This document shows positions 41,296 through 50,922 of a stretch of 64,000 bases of DNA, piece after piece. Position 1 is the first letter of the stretch; each line of letters opens with the position of its first letter. The translations under genes and the position numbers were made by a program. Source of the stretch: Clostridium sp. (lineage in GTDB: Bacteria > Cyanobacteriota > Vampirovibrionia > Gastranaerophilales > Gastranaerophilaceae). The stretch lies in NCBI GenBank assembly GCA_018362895.1, contig JAHALR010000003.1, positions 62,001-126,000 of the forward strand, read 5' to 3'. Under the pieces are notes generated by a model. The model worked only from the letters and a program-made list of their open reading frames with translations. It had not been told where the DNA came from and made no database searches.

Positions 41296-43893
41296 ATGTC
41301 AAAGTCTGAAATTAATTATATAAACAGTGTAGATGTTGATATTAATGAAGCTACACCTATGCTCAAACAATTTTTAGAAATAAAAAAGAACAATCTTGAT
41401 GTTCTTCTTCTTTATCGCATGGGTGATTTTTATGAAACTTTTTTTGAAGATGCTTTGACACTTTCACGTGATTTGGAAATTACACTTACCAGCCGTGAAG
41501 GAGGAAATCTCGGAAGAATTCCCATGGCGGGAATTCCTGCGAAAGCAATTGACAATTATCTTCCAAGGCTTTTGGAAAAAGGTCATAAAATTTCAATTTG
41601 TGAACAGCTTGAGGATCCTTCAACTGCAAAGGGGCTTGTTAAAAGAGATATAATAAAGACAATCACGGCAGGTACTCTTACTGAAACCAGTCTTTTGAAA
41701 TCTAATATGAACAATTATCTCGCTTCCATAATTAAGGACAAAAAAACAAACATATATGGTTTTGCTTATACAGATATTTCAACAGGTGAGTTTAAAGTTA
41801 CTCAAACAAGCTATGAACAACTATTGAGTGAGCTTTCGAGAATTAAACCTTCTGAAATAGTTGTACCGAAAATTTCCCAAAAAGTTTTGCCTTTTCAAAT
41901 AGTCGGTAATGAGCTAATTGATTTGCCTGAAGAGATAACAAACAATTATAACTGTTCAAAAATGAGCTATAATGCGTTTGATGAGGAAAGAGCTAAAAAG
42001 AATATAAAGGAGATTTTCAAAGTCGATTCAGTTGAAACTTTTGGCTTTTCACAGTTCAAAACAGGTTTTTGTGCTGCCGGAGCTATTTTTGAATATCTTT
42101 ACAAAACACAGAAAGACAATTTCCCAAAATTTGAAAAAATTGATACATACAGTCTTACTCAATATGTTTCAATTGATGCAAATACAAGAAGAAATCTTGA
42201 ATTGACAGAAACTTCAAGAGACAAGGCTAAATATGGAAGTTTGCTCTGGGCAATAGATAAAACTGCCACAAATATGGGTTCACGTCAGTTGAAAAAATGG
42301 ATTCATCAACCTTTAAAAAATATAGAGAAAATTACAGAAAGACACAATGCAGTTCAAGAGCTTATTGAGAATACTTCTTCCAGAATTCAGCTTATCGGGC
42401 TTTTGCAAAAAGTTTATGATATTCAAAGACTTTCTACACGTATAAGTAATAATAGTGCTAATCCGAGAGATTTTCTTGCACTTAAAGATACTATCAAACT
42501 TTTACCTGAATTTACTTCTGTCTTGAAAAACTTTAAATCAAGTCTTTTAAATAAACTTTCATCAGAACATTCAAACCTGTTGGGTTTTGCTGACATAATT
42601 GAAAAAACTATTTCAGAGGATGCTCCAATTATAATAAAAGATGGTAATGTTATAAAAACCGGTGTGTCAGGAGATTTGGATTATTATAGAGAGCTGCTGA
42701 CAGGCGGAAAAAATTGGCTTGTGGATTTTGAAAATAAACAAAAAGAAGAAACCGGAATAAAATTCTTAAAAGTAGGTTTTTCAAAAACTTTTGGTTATTT
42801 TATCGAAGTTTCGAATTCTAACTTGAGCATGGTCCCTGATAACTATATCAGAAGACAAACTCTAACTAACGGTGAAAGATTTATTACAGAAGAGCTTAAA
42901 AAACATGAAACTGATGTATTATCAGCACAGTCCAGATCTTTGGAACTGGAATATAAGATTTTCTCTGATATGCGGGAATATTCTAAAGAGTATGTCGATT
43001 CTGTAAGAGAAGTTGCCGAGGCAATTGCTGATTTGGATGTTCTTGTTTCATTTGCGGTTTGTGCAATTGAGAACAAATATGTAAAACCTGAAATTTCCGA
43101 TTCAAATGAATTATATATAAAAAACGGAAGACATCCTGTATTGGAGAAAATACTTCCGATGGGACAATATGTGTCTAATGATTTAAGACTGATTGCAGAC
43201 AACCAAGAATCACAAAATGCACAGTTTATGGTTTTAACAGGACCGAACATGGCCGGTAAATCTACTTATATGCGTCAAAATGCTTTAATAGTTATACTTG
43301 CTCAAATTGGCAGCTATGTTCCGTGTGATTCAGCCAGAATAGGTCTTGTCGATAAAATATTTACACGAGTAGGGGCTGTTGATGATTTATCTTTGGGACA
43401 ATCAACATTCATGGTCGAAATGAATGAAACAGCGTTTATTTTGAATTCTGCAACAGAAAAAAGTTTGATTCTGTTAGATGAAATTGGCAGGGGGACAAGT
43501 ACTTATGACGGTGTTGCAATAGCTTGGAGTGTTGCAGAATTTATTGCAACAAAAATTAAAGCAAGAACAATCTTTGCAACACATTATCATGAGCTCAATG
43601 TTATGAGTTCTATATTTCCTCAAATTAAAAATTATCGTGTAACTATTTCTGAAAATGACGGTGATATTATCTTTTTGAGAAAAGTTATAGAAGGATCAGC
43701 AAGCAAAAGCTATGGTATACAGGTAGCAAAAATGGCAGGTCTTCCGCAGTCTGTAATAAAGTCGGCAGAAAATATGATGACCAAAATGCAGCTTGATTAT
43801 TCAAAAGATTTATCAACAAACAAGCGCAAGGGTCGTTGTGTTACTCCTGAAGTACCGCAATTGTCTTTGGTCTTTGACAGAAATGATGATTAA
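41296..43893 (+). CDS. mutS: DNA mismatch repair protein MutS
   Basis: 865 residues, full MutS1. Mismatch-reading motif in YRMGDFYETFFEDA, connector and lever domains, then the ABC ATPase: Walker A GPNMAGKSTYM, SLGQSTFMVEM, Walker B LILLDEIGRGTST, and ATHYHEL. Recognises mispairs and recruits MutL (not in window). Divergent from tRNA-Glu. Its stop codon overlaps the stop of the convergent XRE regulator by three bases. Confidence 0.97.
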   Translation: MSKSEINYINSVDVDINEATPMLKQFLEIKKNNLDVLLLYRMGDFYETFFEDALTLSRDLEITLTSREGGNLGRIPMAGIPAKAIDNYLPRLLEKGHKISICEQLEDPSTAKGLVKRDIIKTITAGTLTETSLLKSNMNNYLASIIKDKKTNIYGFAYTDISTGEFKVTQTSYEQLLSELSRIKPSEIVVPKISQKVLPFQIVGNELIDLPEEITNNYNCSKMSYNAFDEERAKKNIKEIFKVDSVETFGFSQFKTGFCAAGAIFEYLYKTQKDNFPKFEKIDTYSLTQYVSIDANTRRNLELTETSRDKAKYGSLLWAIDKTATNMGSRQLKKWIHQPLKNIEKITERHNAVQELIENTSSRIQLIGLLQKVYDIQRLSTRISNNSANPRDFLALKDTIKLLPEFTSVLKNFKSSLLNKLSSEHSNLLGFADIIEKTISEDAPIIIKDGNVIKTGVSGDLDYYRELLTGGKNWLVDFENKQKEETGIKFLKVGFSKTFGYFIEVSNSNLSMVPDNYIRRQTLTNGERFITEELKKHETDVLSAQSRSLELEYKIFSDMREYSKEYVDSVREVAEAIADLDVLVSFAVCAIENKYVKPEISDSNELYIKNGRHPVLEKILPMGQYVSNDLRLIADNQESQNAQFMVLTGPNMAGKSTYMRQNALIVILAQIGSYVPCDSARIGLVDKIFTRVGAVDDLSLGQSTFMVEMNETAFILNSATEKSLILLDEIGRGTSTYDGVAIAWSVAEFIATKIKARTIFATHYHELNVMSSIFPQIKNYRVTISENDGDIIFLRKVIEGSASKSYGIQVAKMAGLPQSVIKSAENMMTKMQLDYSKDLSTNKRKGRCVTPEVPQLSLVFDRNDD

Positions 43894-44549
43894 TCCATAT
43901 TTCTGGATAACTTCATTCCGTATATAACACTTTCTAATTTTCTTAAGGAATCATCATCTTTCAATGCAGCAAATGCTAATTTTATGTATTCAGTTGCATG
44001 TTTGTCTTTGCAAATTTTCTTGAATTCATTCATGACATAATTAATATTTTGTTTTGCTTCAACATCAACAGAACTTCTGATTACTTTTTCTTTGCCGTCA
44101 GGGTAAAAGACAACTATTTTAGAACTTTTCTTTTCATCAAAATATTCTACAAAAACAGGTTTATTCAATGCTTTTGCTGTTTTTGCCATAAGATCATCTG
44201 AGCAAACTTTTGTTTTCTGAGACGGATTGTCGATTGAGGAACGCAATTCATATACTTTGCTTTTCTTGCTCTTTTGAGCTTGAAATCTTGTTATGTTATC
44301 GGTTCCGGTCATAATTGCTTCAGTTTCATCAACCAAAAACTCAAAATCGAATAATTCTTTCGGGCTAATATCCAGAGCAATACAGGCTTTTTCAAGAGTT
44401 TTGCAAGATGGAAAATGTTCACCGGTTTCAATTTTTGAAAGTTGTCGTGGGTGAATACCAATAATCTCAGCTAGTTCTTCCTGAGTAATATCTTTTGACT
44501 TTCTGATTAATTTCAGATTGCTGCCAACGCCATTTTTAAAATCTGCCAT
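43890..44549 (-). CDS. XRE-family transcriptional regulator
   Basis: 219 residues. N-terminal helix-turn-helix at about 8-62 (LKLIRKSKDITQEELAEIIGIHPRQLSKIETGEHFPS). The C-terminal 150 residues are charged and not recognised (FVEYFDEKKSSKIVVFYPDG). Start at MADFKNG with AAAGGAC upstream. A 9-bp palindrome lies about 108 bases upstream and could be its operator. Target genes unknown; the divergent GT32-like gene is the nearest candidate. Confidence 0.85.
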   Translation of the reverse strand: MADFKNGVGSNLKLIRKSKDITQEELAEIIGIHPRQLSKIETGEHFPSCKTLEKACIALDISPKELFDFEFLVDETEAIMTGTDNITRFQAQKSKKSKVYELRSSIDNPSQKTKVCSDDLMAKTAKALNKPVFVEYFDEKKSSKIVVFYPDGKEKVIRSSVDVEAKQNINYVMNEFKKICKDKHATEYIKLAFAALKDDDSLRKLESVIYGMKLSRNMD

Positions 44550-44656
44550 AAACACGTCCTTTCGTTTAGTATATAAGTCTTAAATTATTAAATTAACGTT
44601 GTTCAACGCTTATGAAATGTTAATAGTTATATTGACTTAGGCGTTTTACGACATAT

Positions 44657-44684
44657 CATGTAAAAATGTATCGTATTTTACATG
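44657..44684. promoter_or_regulatory. Palindromic candidate operator
   Basis: CATGTAAAA (44657-44665) and TTTTACATG (44676-44684), a perfect 9-bp inverted repeat with a 10-base spacer, in the divergent region between the XRE gene and the GT32-like gene. The centre spacing of about two helical turns fits dimer binding. A hairpin role in RNA is possible, but no T-run follows. Confidence 0.5.
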
Positions 44685-44763
44685 ACCTTTTGCTTTAGTA
44701 CAAAAGGATTGTATATTCGGGATTAAAATGTTAGCTGGATTAAAATATTAGAATGGAATTTAA

Positions 44764-45516
44764 TTGAATAAATCGGAATGTTACAAGAAGAAAATTTATA
44801 CCTTTTTTTCTGCCGGTGATGAAATGATACCTTATTCCGGCTTATGTTTAAAAACCTGGAAAAAAAATCTTCCGAAAGATTATGAAATTGAAATAATAAA
44901 TAATTCGAAAATTTTTTCTTATATTTCACGGAACTTGTTACCCGGCCCGATTGAGGCAGTGTGTTCTTCCCCTCTTTTCTTTGATTATCTGGCATTAAAT
45001 GTTTTGTATAATAATGGAGGAATTTTTTTAAGACCTCATATTGTAATGACAGAAAAGTTCAAACCCTGTGAACTGTTGATAGAGAGTTCTGATTTGGTGT
45101 TTTATTATAATATGGATTTGTATAATTGTTGTCCCGGATTTTATATGGCAAAACGTGGTTCTTTACTATTAAAGAATATGTTAGACAGATTTTTTACTGC
45201 TTCTGATATGTGCTTAAGCAAGATATTTTTTCATAGTTTGAGGGATGTGAAATATGGCCGTTTTTTAGGTATTGATGCTGAAAATACGGGATTTTTAATG
45301 GAAAAGTCTTTGTTTGGAGTTTACAACGAATATATTCATAAAAAATATTATTTTACTGATATATGTTCGTGGGATGAATTTGTGAAAACCTCCAAAGGGC
45401 TTACATTGCTTAACTGTCTTTGGTTGCCTGAAAAGTATAAGAAGATGGGAGAATTTGAATTTTTAAATCAGAATATACTTCTTTCAAAAATCTTCAAAAA
45501 GATTCTTTATGTATAA
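44764..45516 (+). CDS. GT32-like glycosyltransferase lacking the DxD
   Basis: 250 residues. Resembles the small GT32 capsule-sugar enzymes: IYTFFSAGDEMIPYSGLCLKTW at the start, SSPLFFDYLALNVLYNNGG, and CCPGFYMAKRGS later. In the family the segment after GG reads IYLDxD; here it is IFLRPHIV, so the metal-binding DxD is missing. Start TTG at 44764 with GGA upstream; first in-frame ATG is at 44824 and would cut into the fold. It may be inactive or use another metal site. Monocistronic. Confidence 0.7.
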   Translation: MNKSECYKKKIYTFFSAGDEMIPYSGLCLKTWKKNLPKDYEIEIINNSKIFSYISRNLLPGPIEAVCSSPLFFDYLALNVLYNNGGIFLRPHIVMTEKFKPCELLIESSDLVFYYNMDLYNCCPGFYMAKRGSLLLKNMLDRFFTASDMCLSKIFFHSLRDVKYGRFLGIDAENTGFLMEKSLFGVYNEYIHKKYYFTDICSWDEFVKTSKGLTLLNCLWLPEKYKKMGEFEFLNQNILLSKIFKKILYV

Positions 45517-45621
45517 CAGTTTTAAACTTAATTAGAATTGTCTGATTTTGTGTCTGCGTGATGATTATTTTATTGAAAAAATATTTTTATAATTTTTCTG
45601 CAAAGTAATTAAGGAATTTTT

Positions 45622-46338
45622 ATGTATAAATTAAGACTGAGAGAAGACCGTGGAAAAACTACTACAAAATGGCTGAAAAGTGCACATACATTTTCTTTTG
45701 CACAATATTTTGATCCTTTCAATATGGGTTTTAGCGATCTCAGGGTGATAAATGATGATATAGTTGCACCTGATGGGGGTTTTGGCCTGCATCCGCATGC
45801 GAATATGGAAATAATAAGTGTTGTTCTTCAGGGGCAGCTTGAACATAAAGATTCAACCGGTGAAGAAAAAATTCTCAATCCCGGTGATATACAGGTAATG
45901 ACCGCCGGTTCAGGGGTCATGCACAGTGAATTTAATCCTTCGTCTGAAAATATAGTTCATTTTTTACAGATATGGATTTTACCTTACAAAAAAAATCTCA
46001 ACCCTTCTTATGATCAAAAACATTTTTCTAAAGAAAGTATGTTGAATAAGTTGTGTTTGGTTGTTTCTGATGATGCCAGACATGGTTCGTTAAAAATTAA
46101 TCAGAATGCACTTGTATATCAATCTGTGATTGAAGCAGATAAGACTATAATCTATGATATGCCAGAAAACAGAAAATTTTGGATTCAGGTTGCACAGGGT
46201 GCTATTGAAGTGAATTCTAATATTCTAGAAGCAGGAGATGGTATTTCAATCGTCAATGAAAGCGGATTGCTTGAGATTGAAGGGGTTGATATAGAATCAA
46301 ATTTTCTGTTGTTCGATTTAAGGAATTTGACAGTTTAG
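45622..46338 (+). CDS. Pirin-family bicupin protein
   Basis: 238 residues, YhhW type. N-terminal cupin has the metal set HPHANMEIISVVLQG with LEHKDSTG and VMTAGSGVMHSE. Second cupin is more degenerate. Relatives include quercetin 2,3-dioxygenase; cellular role is usually unknown, often linked to redox stress. AAGGA site before the ATG. Converges on the antiporter gene with a 4-base gap. Confidence 0.93.
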   Translation: MYKLRLREDRGKTTTKWLKSAHTFSFAQYFDPFNMGFSDLRVINDDIVAPDGGFGLHPHANMEIISVVLQGQLEHKDSTGEEKILNPGDIQVMTAGSGVMHSEFNPSSENIVHFLQIWILPYKKNLNPSYDQKHFSKESMLNKLCLVVSDDARHGSLKINQNALVYQSVIEADKTIIYDMPENRKFWIQVAQGAIEVNSNILEAGDGISIVNESGLLEIEGVDIESNFLLFDLRNLTV

Positions 46339-46342
46339 ATTA

Positions 46343-47659
46343 TTAAAAAATGTACACTGCCAGAACTGCAAAAATTATCAAAGGTATATTGTAATGTAGA
46401 AATGTCGGAATGCATGTGTCTGTAATATGGTTGTGTTGTCCGTCTGCATTCAAACCTGCTGTTGGACCCAATGTTGTGTCAGATGCCGGTGAGCCTGCAT
46501 CTCCAAGGGCTGCTGCTGATGATAAGAGTATTATTGTTGCCGGTGTACTAAATCCCATTTTTATACAGATAGGCACAAAAAGGACTGCCAGAATTGGAAT
46601 GGTGCCAAAAGATGTACCGATTCCCATTGTTATAAATAAACCTATTGCCAGCATTATTGTAACAGCAAGAAGTTTGCTTCCCTGCATGAAAACAGCTGCA
46701 CTGTGGACAAGTGAGTCAATGGAGCCTGTTTCTTTTAAAACGAGTGCAAAACCTGCCGCAATAAGCATAACAAAAGCTACATATCCCATAAGTCCTATGC
46801 CTTCATTCATTAGCTTATCCATTTTTCTGTGGTCAATGGCTCCTGTACCAAAAATGACACCCAAGCCGACGAGTGCACCCAGAGGAAGAGAGTTTGTCCA
46901 CAATTGTACACCAAGAGTTGCAAAAGCAGCCAGAAGCGTGAGATAATGACTTTTTGTAAATTTAAGATTGTCTTTGTCTGAAATTTCATTGTTCATTCCC
47001 GCAATTTGAATATCTTTATATTCTCTGGGTTTTCTGTATGTTATCAATACTGCAATCAAAAGTCCTGTAAGCATTGCCAGTCCAAGAAACCAGTTGGACT
47101 TCCATATTTCTGATACCTGAACATTAATTCCGTTTAGAGAAAGATTGTCAGCAATAAGTCCTTGAAAAATTAAACCGAAACCCGCAGGAATTGTTATATA
47201 TGGAGTTTTTAAACCGAAAGCCAAAGCGCATGCGATTGCTCTTCTGTCAATTTTGAGCTGATTCATTACGTGCAAAAGAGGCGGTATAAGAATTGGAATA
47301 AATGCAATGTGAACAGGAATCAGGTTTTGAGACATCATTGCTATGACAGTTATGATTGTTATAAGGAGAAAGGCTTTGCCTTTTATTATGTTGGCAATTT
47401 TCATTGCAAGAATTGGTGCTAGGCCAGTGTGTGTCATTGCAGCGGCAAAAGCTCCTAAAAGGATGTAGCTGAGTGCAGTTTCAGAGTTTCCTCCCATTCC
47501 TGAGATAAATGTCTGCATAATTTTGTTTATGGGCATACCTGCACATAGGCCCGCTGTAATTGCTGAAATTATAATTGCAAGCAATACATTTATCCTGTAA
47601 ATACACATTATGCATAAAAATATTACAGATACGACAACCGGGTTAAATAAAATTTCCAT
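46343..47659 (-). CDS. Na+/H+ antiporter family protein, YuiF-like
   Basis: 438 residues with about 12 hydrophobic segments. Begins MEILFNPVVVSVIFLC, as family members do; 40 upstream in-frame codons are not typical. Seen: NLIPVHIAFIPILIPPLL, FGLKTPYITIPAGFG, GIGTSFGTIPILAVLFVPI and LGDAGSPASDTTLGPTAGLN, the family's conserved C-terminal motif. Substrate in such proteins is not settled; some may carry small organic acids. Single gene. Confidence 0.85.
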   Translation of the reverse strand: MEILFNPVVVSVIFLCIMCIYRINVLLAIIISAITAGLCAGMPINKIMQTFISGMGGNSETALSYILLGAFAAAMTHTGLAPILAMKIANIIKGKAFLLITIITVIAMMSQNLIPVHIAFIPILIPPLLHVMNQLKIDRRAIACALAFGLKTPYITIPAGFGLIFQGLIADNLSLNGINVQVSEIWKSNWFLGLAMLTGLLIAVLITYRKPREYKDIQIAGMNNEISDKDNLKFTKSHYLTLLAAFATLGVQLWTNSLPLGALVGLGVIFGTGAIDHRKMDKLMNEGIGLMGYVAFVMLIAAGFALVLKETGSIDSLVHSAAVFMQGSKLLAVTIMLAIGLFITMGIGTSFGTIPILAVLFVPICIKMGFSTPATIILLSSAAALGDAGSPASDTTLGPTAGLNADGQHNHITDTCIPTFLHYNIPLIIFAVLAVYIF

Positions 47660-47800
47660 TACAGCTATTCCAGGTTCACTATGCAAATTAAAAATAACAT
47701 AAATAATAAGTAATGCAACATAGTTAGTCAATCGGGCTTGACTTAGAATTTTATGATATCGATAATATTCATAATTCAAAGAAAATGAAAGATATAAATT

Positions 47801-49843
47801 ATGTATAAACGTTTAATTTCCCTTTTATTATTAGCGGTTGTTTCATTCAATTTTTGCGGCTTAGGTGCTCTTGCTCAAACATATGTGAGACAAGGCGTTA
47901 ATTCGTATTCACCGAATTATGACAGTCTTGTGCCCAAAAAACTTGAAGCGTCAATGAAAAATGCAATTTTACATATTTACGGTAAAGAAAAGGTGGATGT
48001 AATCTATCCCCAAATCGTAAAAATAATTAAAAGAGCAAAATTTCAAAGAAGCCCCGAGCTTTATGAAGATGATTTGAAACGAGATTCGGACTGGTATAAG
48101 GAAGAAGTTATTTATATGTTTTATCCTGATCAATTCGGTGTGGATGAAACAGGAAAACCTGCTACATTTAAAACTTTAATTGGAATGCTTGATTATCTTA
48201 AAGATTTGGGTGTAACAACAATTTATATTCTTCCTTTTGCTGATTCACCAATGGGTGATTCAGGTTTTGATGTCAGAGATCCGAAAAATGTGAGAGCTGA
48301 TCTTGGCGGAATGAGTGAATTTGAAGAATTTATGTGTGCAGCAAGACAAAAAGGTTTTAAGATTAAAGCTGATTTGATATTGAATCATTTTTCAGATCAA
48401 CATGAATGGTTTCAACAGGCATTAAAAGGTGATATAAATAAGCTCCATTATTTTATTGCACGTGAAGATATGCCTGAATACAGACAGTATAAAGATGAAA
48501 AACTCGGATATATGGTTGAATATAAGGAAAAAGACGGAACAATAAGCAGGAGACGTTTAATTTTTCCTGAAATTACTGATAATCATTACAGAAAAGTGAC
48601 AATTAAAGGCAAAGATTATTATGTTTATCATACATTCTATCCTTTTCAACTTGATGTGAACTGGGAAAATCCTCAGGTTTTGTATTATATGCTTGATTCT
48701 GTTGCTTTTTGGGCAAATATGGGCATTGATATTTTTAGAATGGATGCGATTCCTTATTTAAGCAAGGAAGAAGGTACAAGTGCAGAAAATCTTCCGAAAA
48801 CTCATTATGTAATTCAGCTCATTAGTGCTTTTTTACAGACTGTTGCTCCACGCTCAGTTATTCAGGCTGAAGCATGTCAACAGCCTAAAAAGATTCTGCC
48901 TTATTTTGGTGCTGAAAAGAAAGTTGAGCATAATATAAAAAATAATTTGAAAGAAATAACAAGAACTGATGAAGTTCAAATAGCATATCATTTTCCATAT
49001 ATGCCTGCTATATGGGCATCTCTGGTTACTGCGGATAACAGCTATTTTTGGAAAGCATACAAAAATACTCCCAAAATCCCTGATTCTGCCGCCTGGGCAA
49101 TGTTTTTAAGAGTTCATGATGAACTAACACTTGAAATGGTTAATGAAAAAACCAGAGAACTTTTGTATGACGGTCTTGCACCAAAGGGTGCTGCCTTCAG
49201 AAAGGGCTATGGTATAAGCGGAAGACTTGCAAGTTTCTTAGACAAAAACCCTGACAGAATCGGTATGGCATTTTCCATACTCTTATCTTTGCCGGGGGTT
49301 CCTATTATTTATTACGGTGATGAAATAGGAATGCCCAATAATTATGCAAATGCCAAAAAAACTGCAAAAATCAGAGAACAAAAACAAAAATCTCAGGGCA
49401 AAAAGAATAATACAAAAATGTTGAGCTATTTTGACAGCAGAGATATTAACAGAGGTCCTATAAAACAAAAAGTCTTTTATGATGCTATGAAAAATACTGA
49501 AACTTACAATCATAAAGTTTACAAACGAGTTCAAAAATTAATCAGAGTCAGAAAACAATATCCTATTATAACAAGAGGCTCTTTTACTGAAATAAAAACA
49601 GAGTCACCCGAGGTTTTTGCATATGTAAGAGCTTTGAATGATGAAAGGGTTGTTGTTATCAATAATCTTTCAAATGATAAAATTAAAGCAACAGTTGTTT
49701 TTACCGATGATGATTTTGGAAAGAAAAGCAAAGATGTTTATCTTAAAGATTTGTTGACTGACAAAATGATACGCGCAAGAGCACAAAGCAAAAAACTTAC
49801 GGTAAGGTTGAATCCTTATGATGCAATGTGGCTAAAACTCTAA
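47801..49843 (+). CDS. Secreted GH13 alpha-amylase-family enzyme
   Basis: 680 residues with a Sec signal peptide (MYKRLISLLLLAVVSF, cleavage near ALAQ). The (beta/alpha)8 barrel shows all GH13 regions: DLILNHFSDQH, FRMDAIPY (nucleophile Asp, about 314), IQAEACQ (acid/base Glu, about 355), VHDELT (about 438) and IIYYGDEIGMPNN. The C-terminal beta domain ends the protein. Trehalose synthase or amylosucrase relatives share this look, so substrate is uncertain; export suggests dietary starch-like glucan. Its last 4 bases overlap the acyltransferase gene. Confidence 0.9.
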   Translation: MYKRLISLLLLAVVSFNFCGLGALAQTYVRQGVNSYSPNYDSLVPKKLEASMKNAILHIYGKEKVDVIYPQIVKIIKRAKFQRSPELYEDDLKRDSDWYKEEVIYMFYPDQFGVDETGKPATFKTLIGMLDYLKDLGVTTIYILPFADSPMGDSGFDVRDPKNVRADLGGMSEFEEFMCAARQKGFKIKADLILNHFSDQHEWFQQALKGDINKLHYFIAREDMPEYRQYKDEKLGYMVEYKEKDGTISRRRLIFPEITDNHYRKVTIKGKDYYVYHTFYPFQLDVNWENPQVLYYMLDSVAFWANMGIDIFRMDAIPYLSKEEGTSAENLPKTHYVIQLISAFLQTVAPRSVIQAEACQQPKKILPYFGAEKKVEHNIKNNLKEITRTDEVQIAYHFPYMPAIWASLVTADNSYFWKAYKNTPKIPDSAAWAMFLRVHDELTLEMVNEKTRELLYDGLAPKGAAFRKGYGISGRLASFLDKNPDRIGMAFSILLSLPGVPIIYYGDEIGMPNNYANAKKTAKIREQKQKSQGKKNNTKMLSYFDSRDINRGPIKQKVFYDAMKNTETYNHKVYKRVQKLIRVRKQYPIITRGSFTEIKTESPEVFAYVRALNDERVVVINNLSNDKIKATVVFTDDDFGKKSKDVYLKDLLTDKMIRARAQSKKLTVRLNPYDAMWLKL

Positions 49844-50922
49844 ATTTGAGGAAAGAGTTTGTTCTTTATCCATTTTAAGCCAACTCCTATGTATGTGCTT
49901 GCTACCATTGTCACAACAAAATAAAAATATGTTGTTTGTACAGGATTATAAATCCAGTAAATATCATGGTTTGCTCTTTCTGAAATAGGTATGCCGTTTG
50001 CATACATAAATAATGCTGTAATAATGTACATAATAAGCAGATGGTTTGCCATTATATGATAGGTTGTTTCACCCATATGACGGACAAAAACGGAATCTTT
50101 AAAATACGGATATGTGATTTTAAGAACGAGAAGTGAGGCCCATATACCTGTAAGTGCTGTTATTATTGGTACAATTAACTGTTGGTCAAATCGAGCCCAA
50201 ACAAGTACATAGCTTAATCCTATGCCATGTTCAGGATCATAATCTCTGTTGAACAGCCACATTAATGACTGTAAAGCTACGATGCCCCAGAACCATTTGA
50301 GTGTAAATATATTAATTTTGTCTTCAATGTATTGTCTGTAATAATATCCGAGGTATACGAAAAATACTGAAAACATTGTCCTTATAACAACAAGTGCAAA
50401 CGGATCAACCGGAATGACTTTGGAAACGGGAATTGCTGAAACACCAAGCAGTGTAAAAATTCCCAGATGAAAATATTTGTTATTCTTTATTGCTCTTAAT
50501 GTTCTGAAGATAAATAAAAATGCAATCATTGTTATAAAAAGTTGTGTTACAAACCACAAGGGACAAGATAAATCAAATTGGTGTCCGTTTAAAAAAGGCG
50601 TAATGAAAAAGTTTTTCAGACTTATAGGCATTCCCCAAAACTTGCCGGTGAGTTTGAATATAAGAACTGTTACTCCCAGATAAAATAAGTTGTATAAAAA
50701 ATAAGGAAGCAGAAGTGTTTTAGCTCGTCTTTGAATGAAGGTGACCACATCATCCAGATATTTTTCTTTGAACAAATAACCGGAAATAAAGAAAAACAGT
50801 GCTAACTGAAAAGAATAAGGAGTAAACATACCCAATAATGAAAATTCAAGGTGTCCTGAGACAACAAGCAATATTGCGAGCGCCTTAAGTATGTTAACTT
50901 TATTTGAAAATTCTTCTGCCAT
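49840..50922 (-). CDS. Acyltransferase family 3 membrane protein
   Basis: 360 residues, about 10 membrane helices. N-terminal motif VNILKALAILLVVSGHLEF carries the catalytic His of AT3 enzymes, with FFFISGYLFKEKY next. These proteins O-acetylate surface glycans or lipids. The ATG follows GAGGAC and overlaps the end of the aminotransferase gene by 23 bases, so both are translated from one message. Acceptor unknown. Confidence 0.9.
   Translation of the reverse strand: MAEEFSNKVNILKALAILLVVSGHLEFSLLGMFTPYSFQLALFFFISGYLFKEKYLDDVVTFIQRRAKTLLLPYFLYNLFYLGVTVLIFKLTGKFWGMPISLKNFFITPFLNGHQFDLSCPLWFVTQLFITMIAFLFIFRTLRAIKNNKYFHLGIFTLLGVSAIPVSKVIPVDPFALVVIRTMFSVFFVYLGYYYRQYIEDKINIFTLKWFWGIVALQSLMWLFNRDYDPEHGIGLSYVLVWARFDQQLIVPIITALTGIWASLLVLKITYPYFKDSVFVRHMGETTYHIMANHLLIMYIITALFMYANGIPISERANHDIYWIYNPVQTTYFYFVVTMVASTYIGVGLKWIKNKLFPQI

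Noticed and set aside
46410..46946. 178-codon plus-strand frame over the antiporter
   Set aside because: Shadow of the antiporter gene; no ribosome-binding site and no family resemblance.
47660..47779. Extra 40 N-terminal residues of the antiporter
   Set aside because: The family begins at the MEILFNPVV position, and the extension would run almost to the GH13 start.
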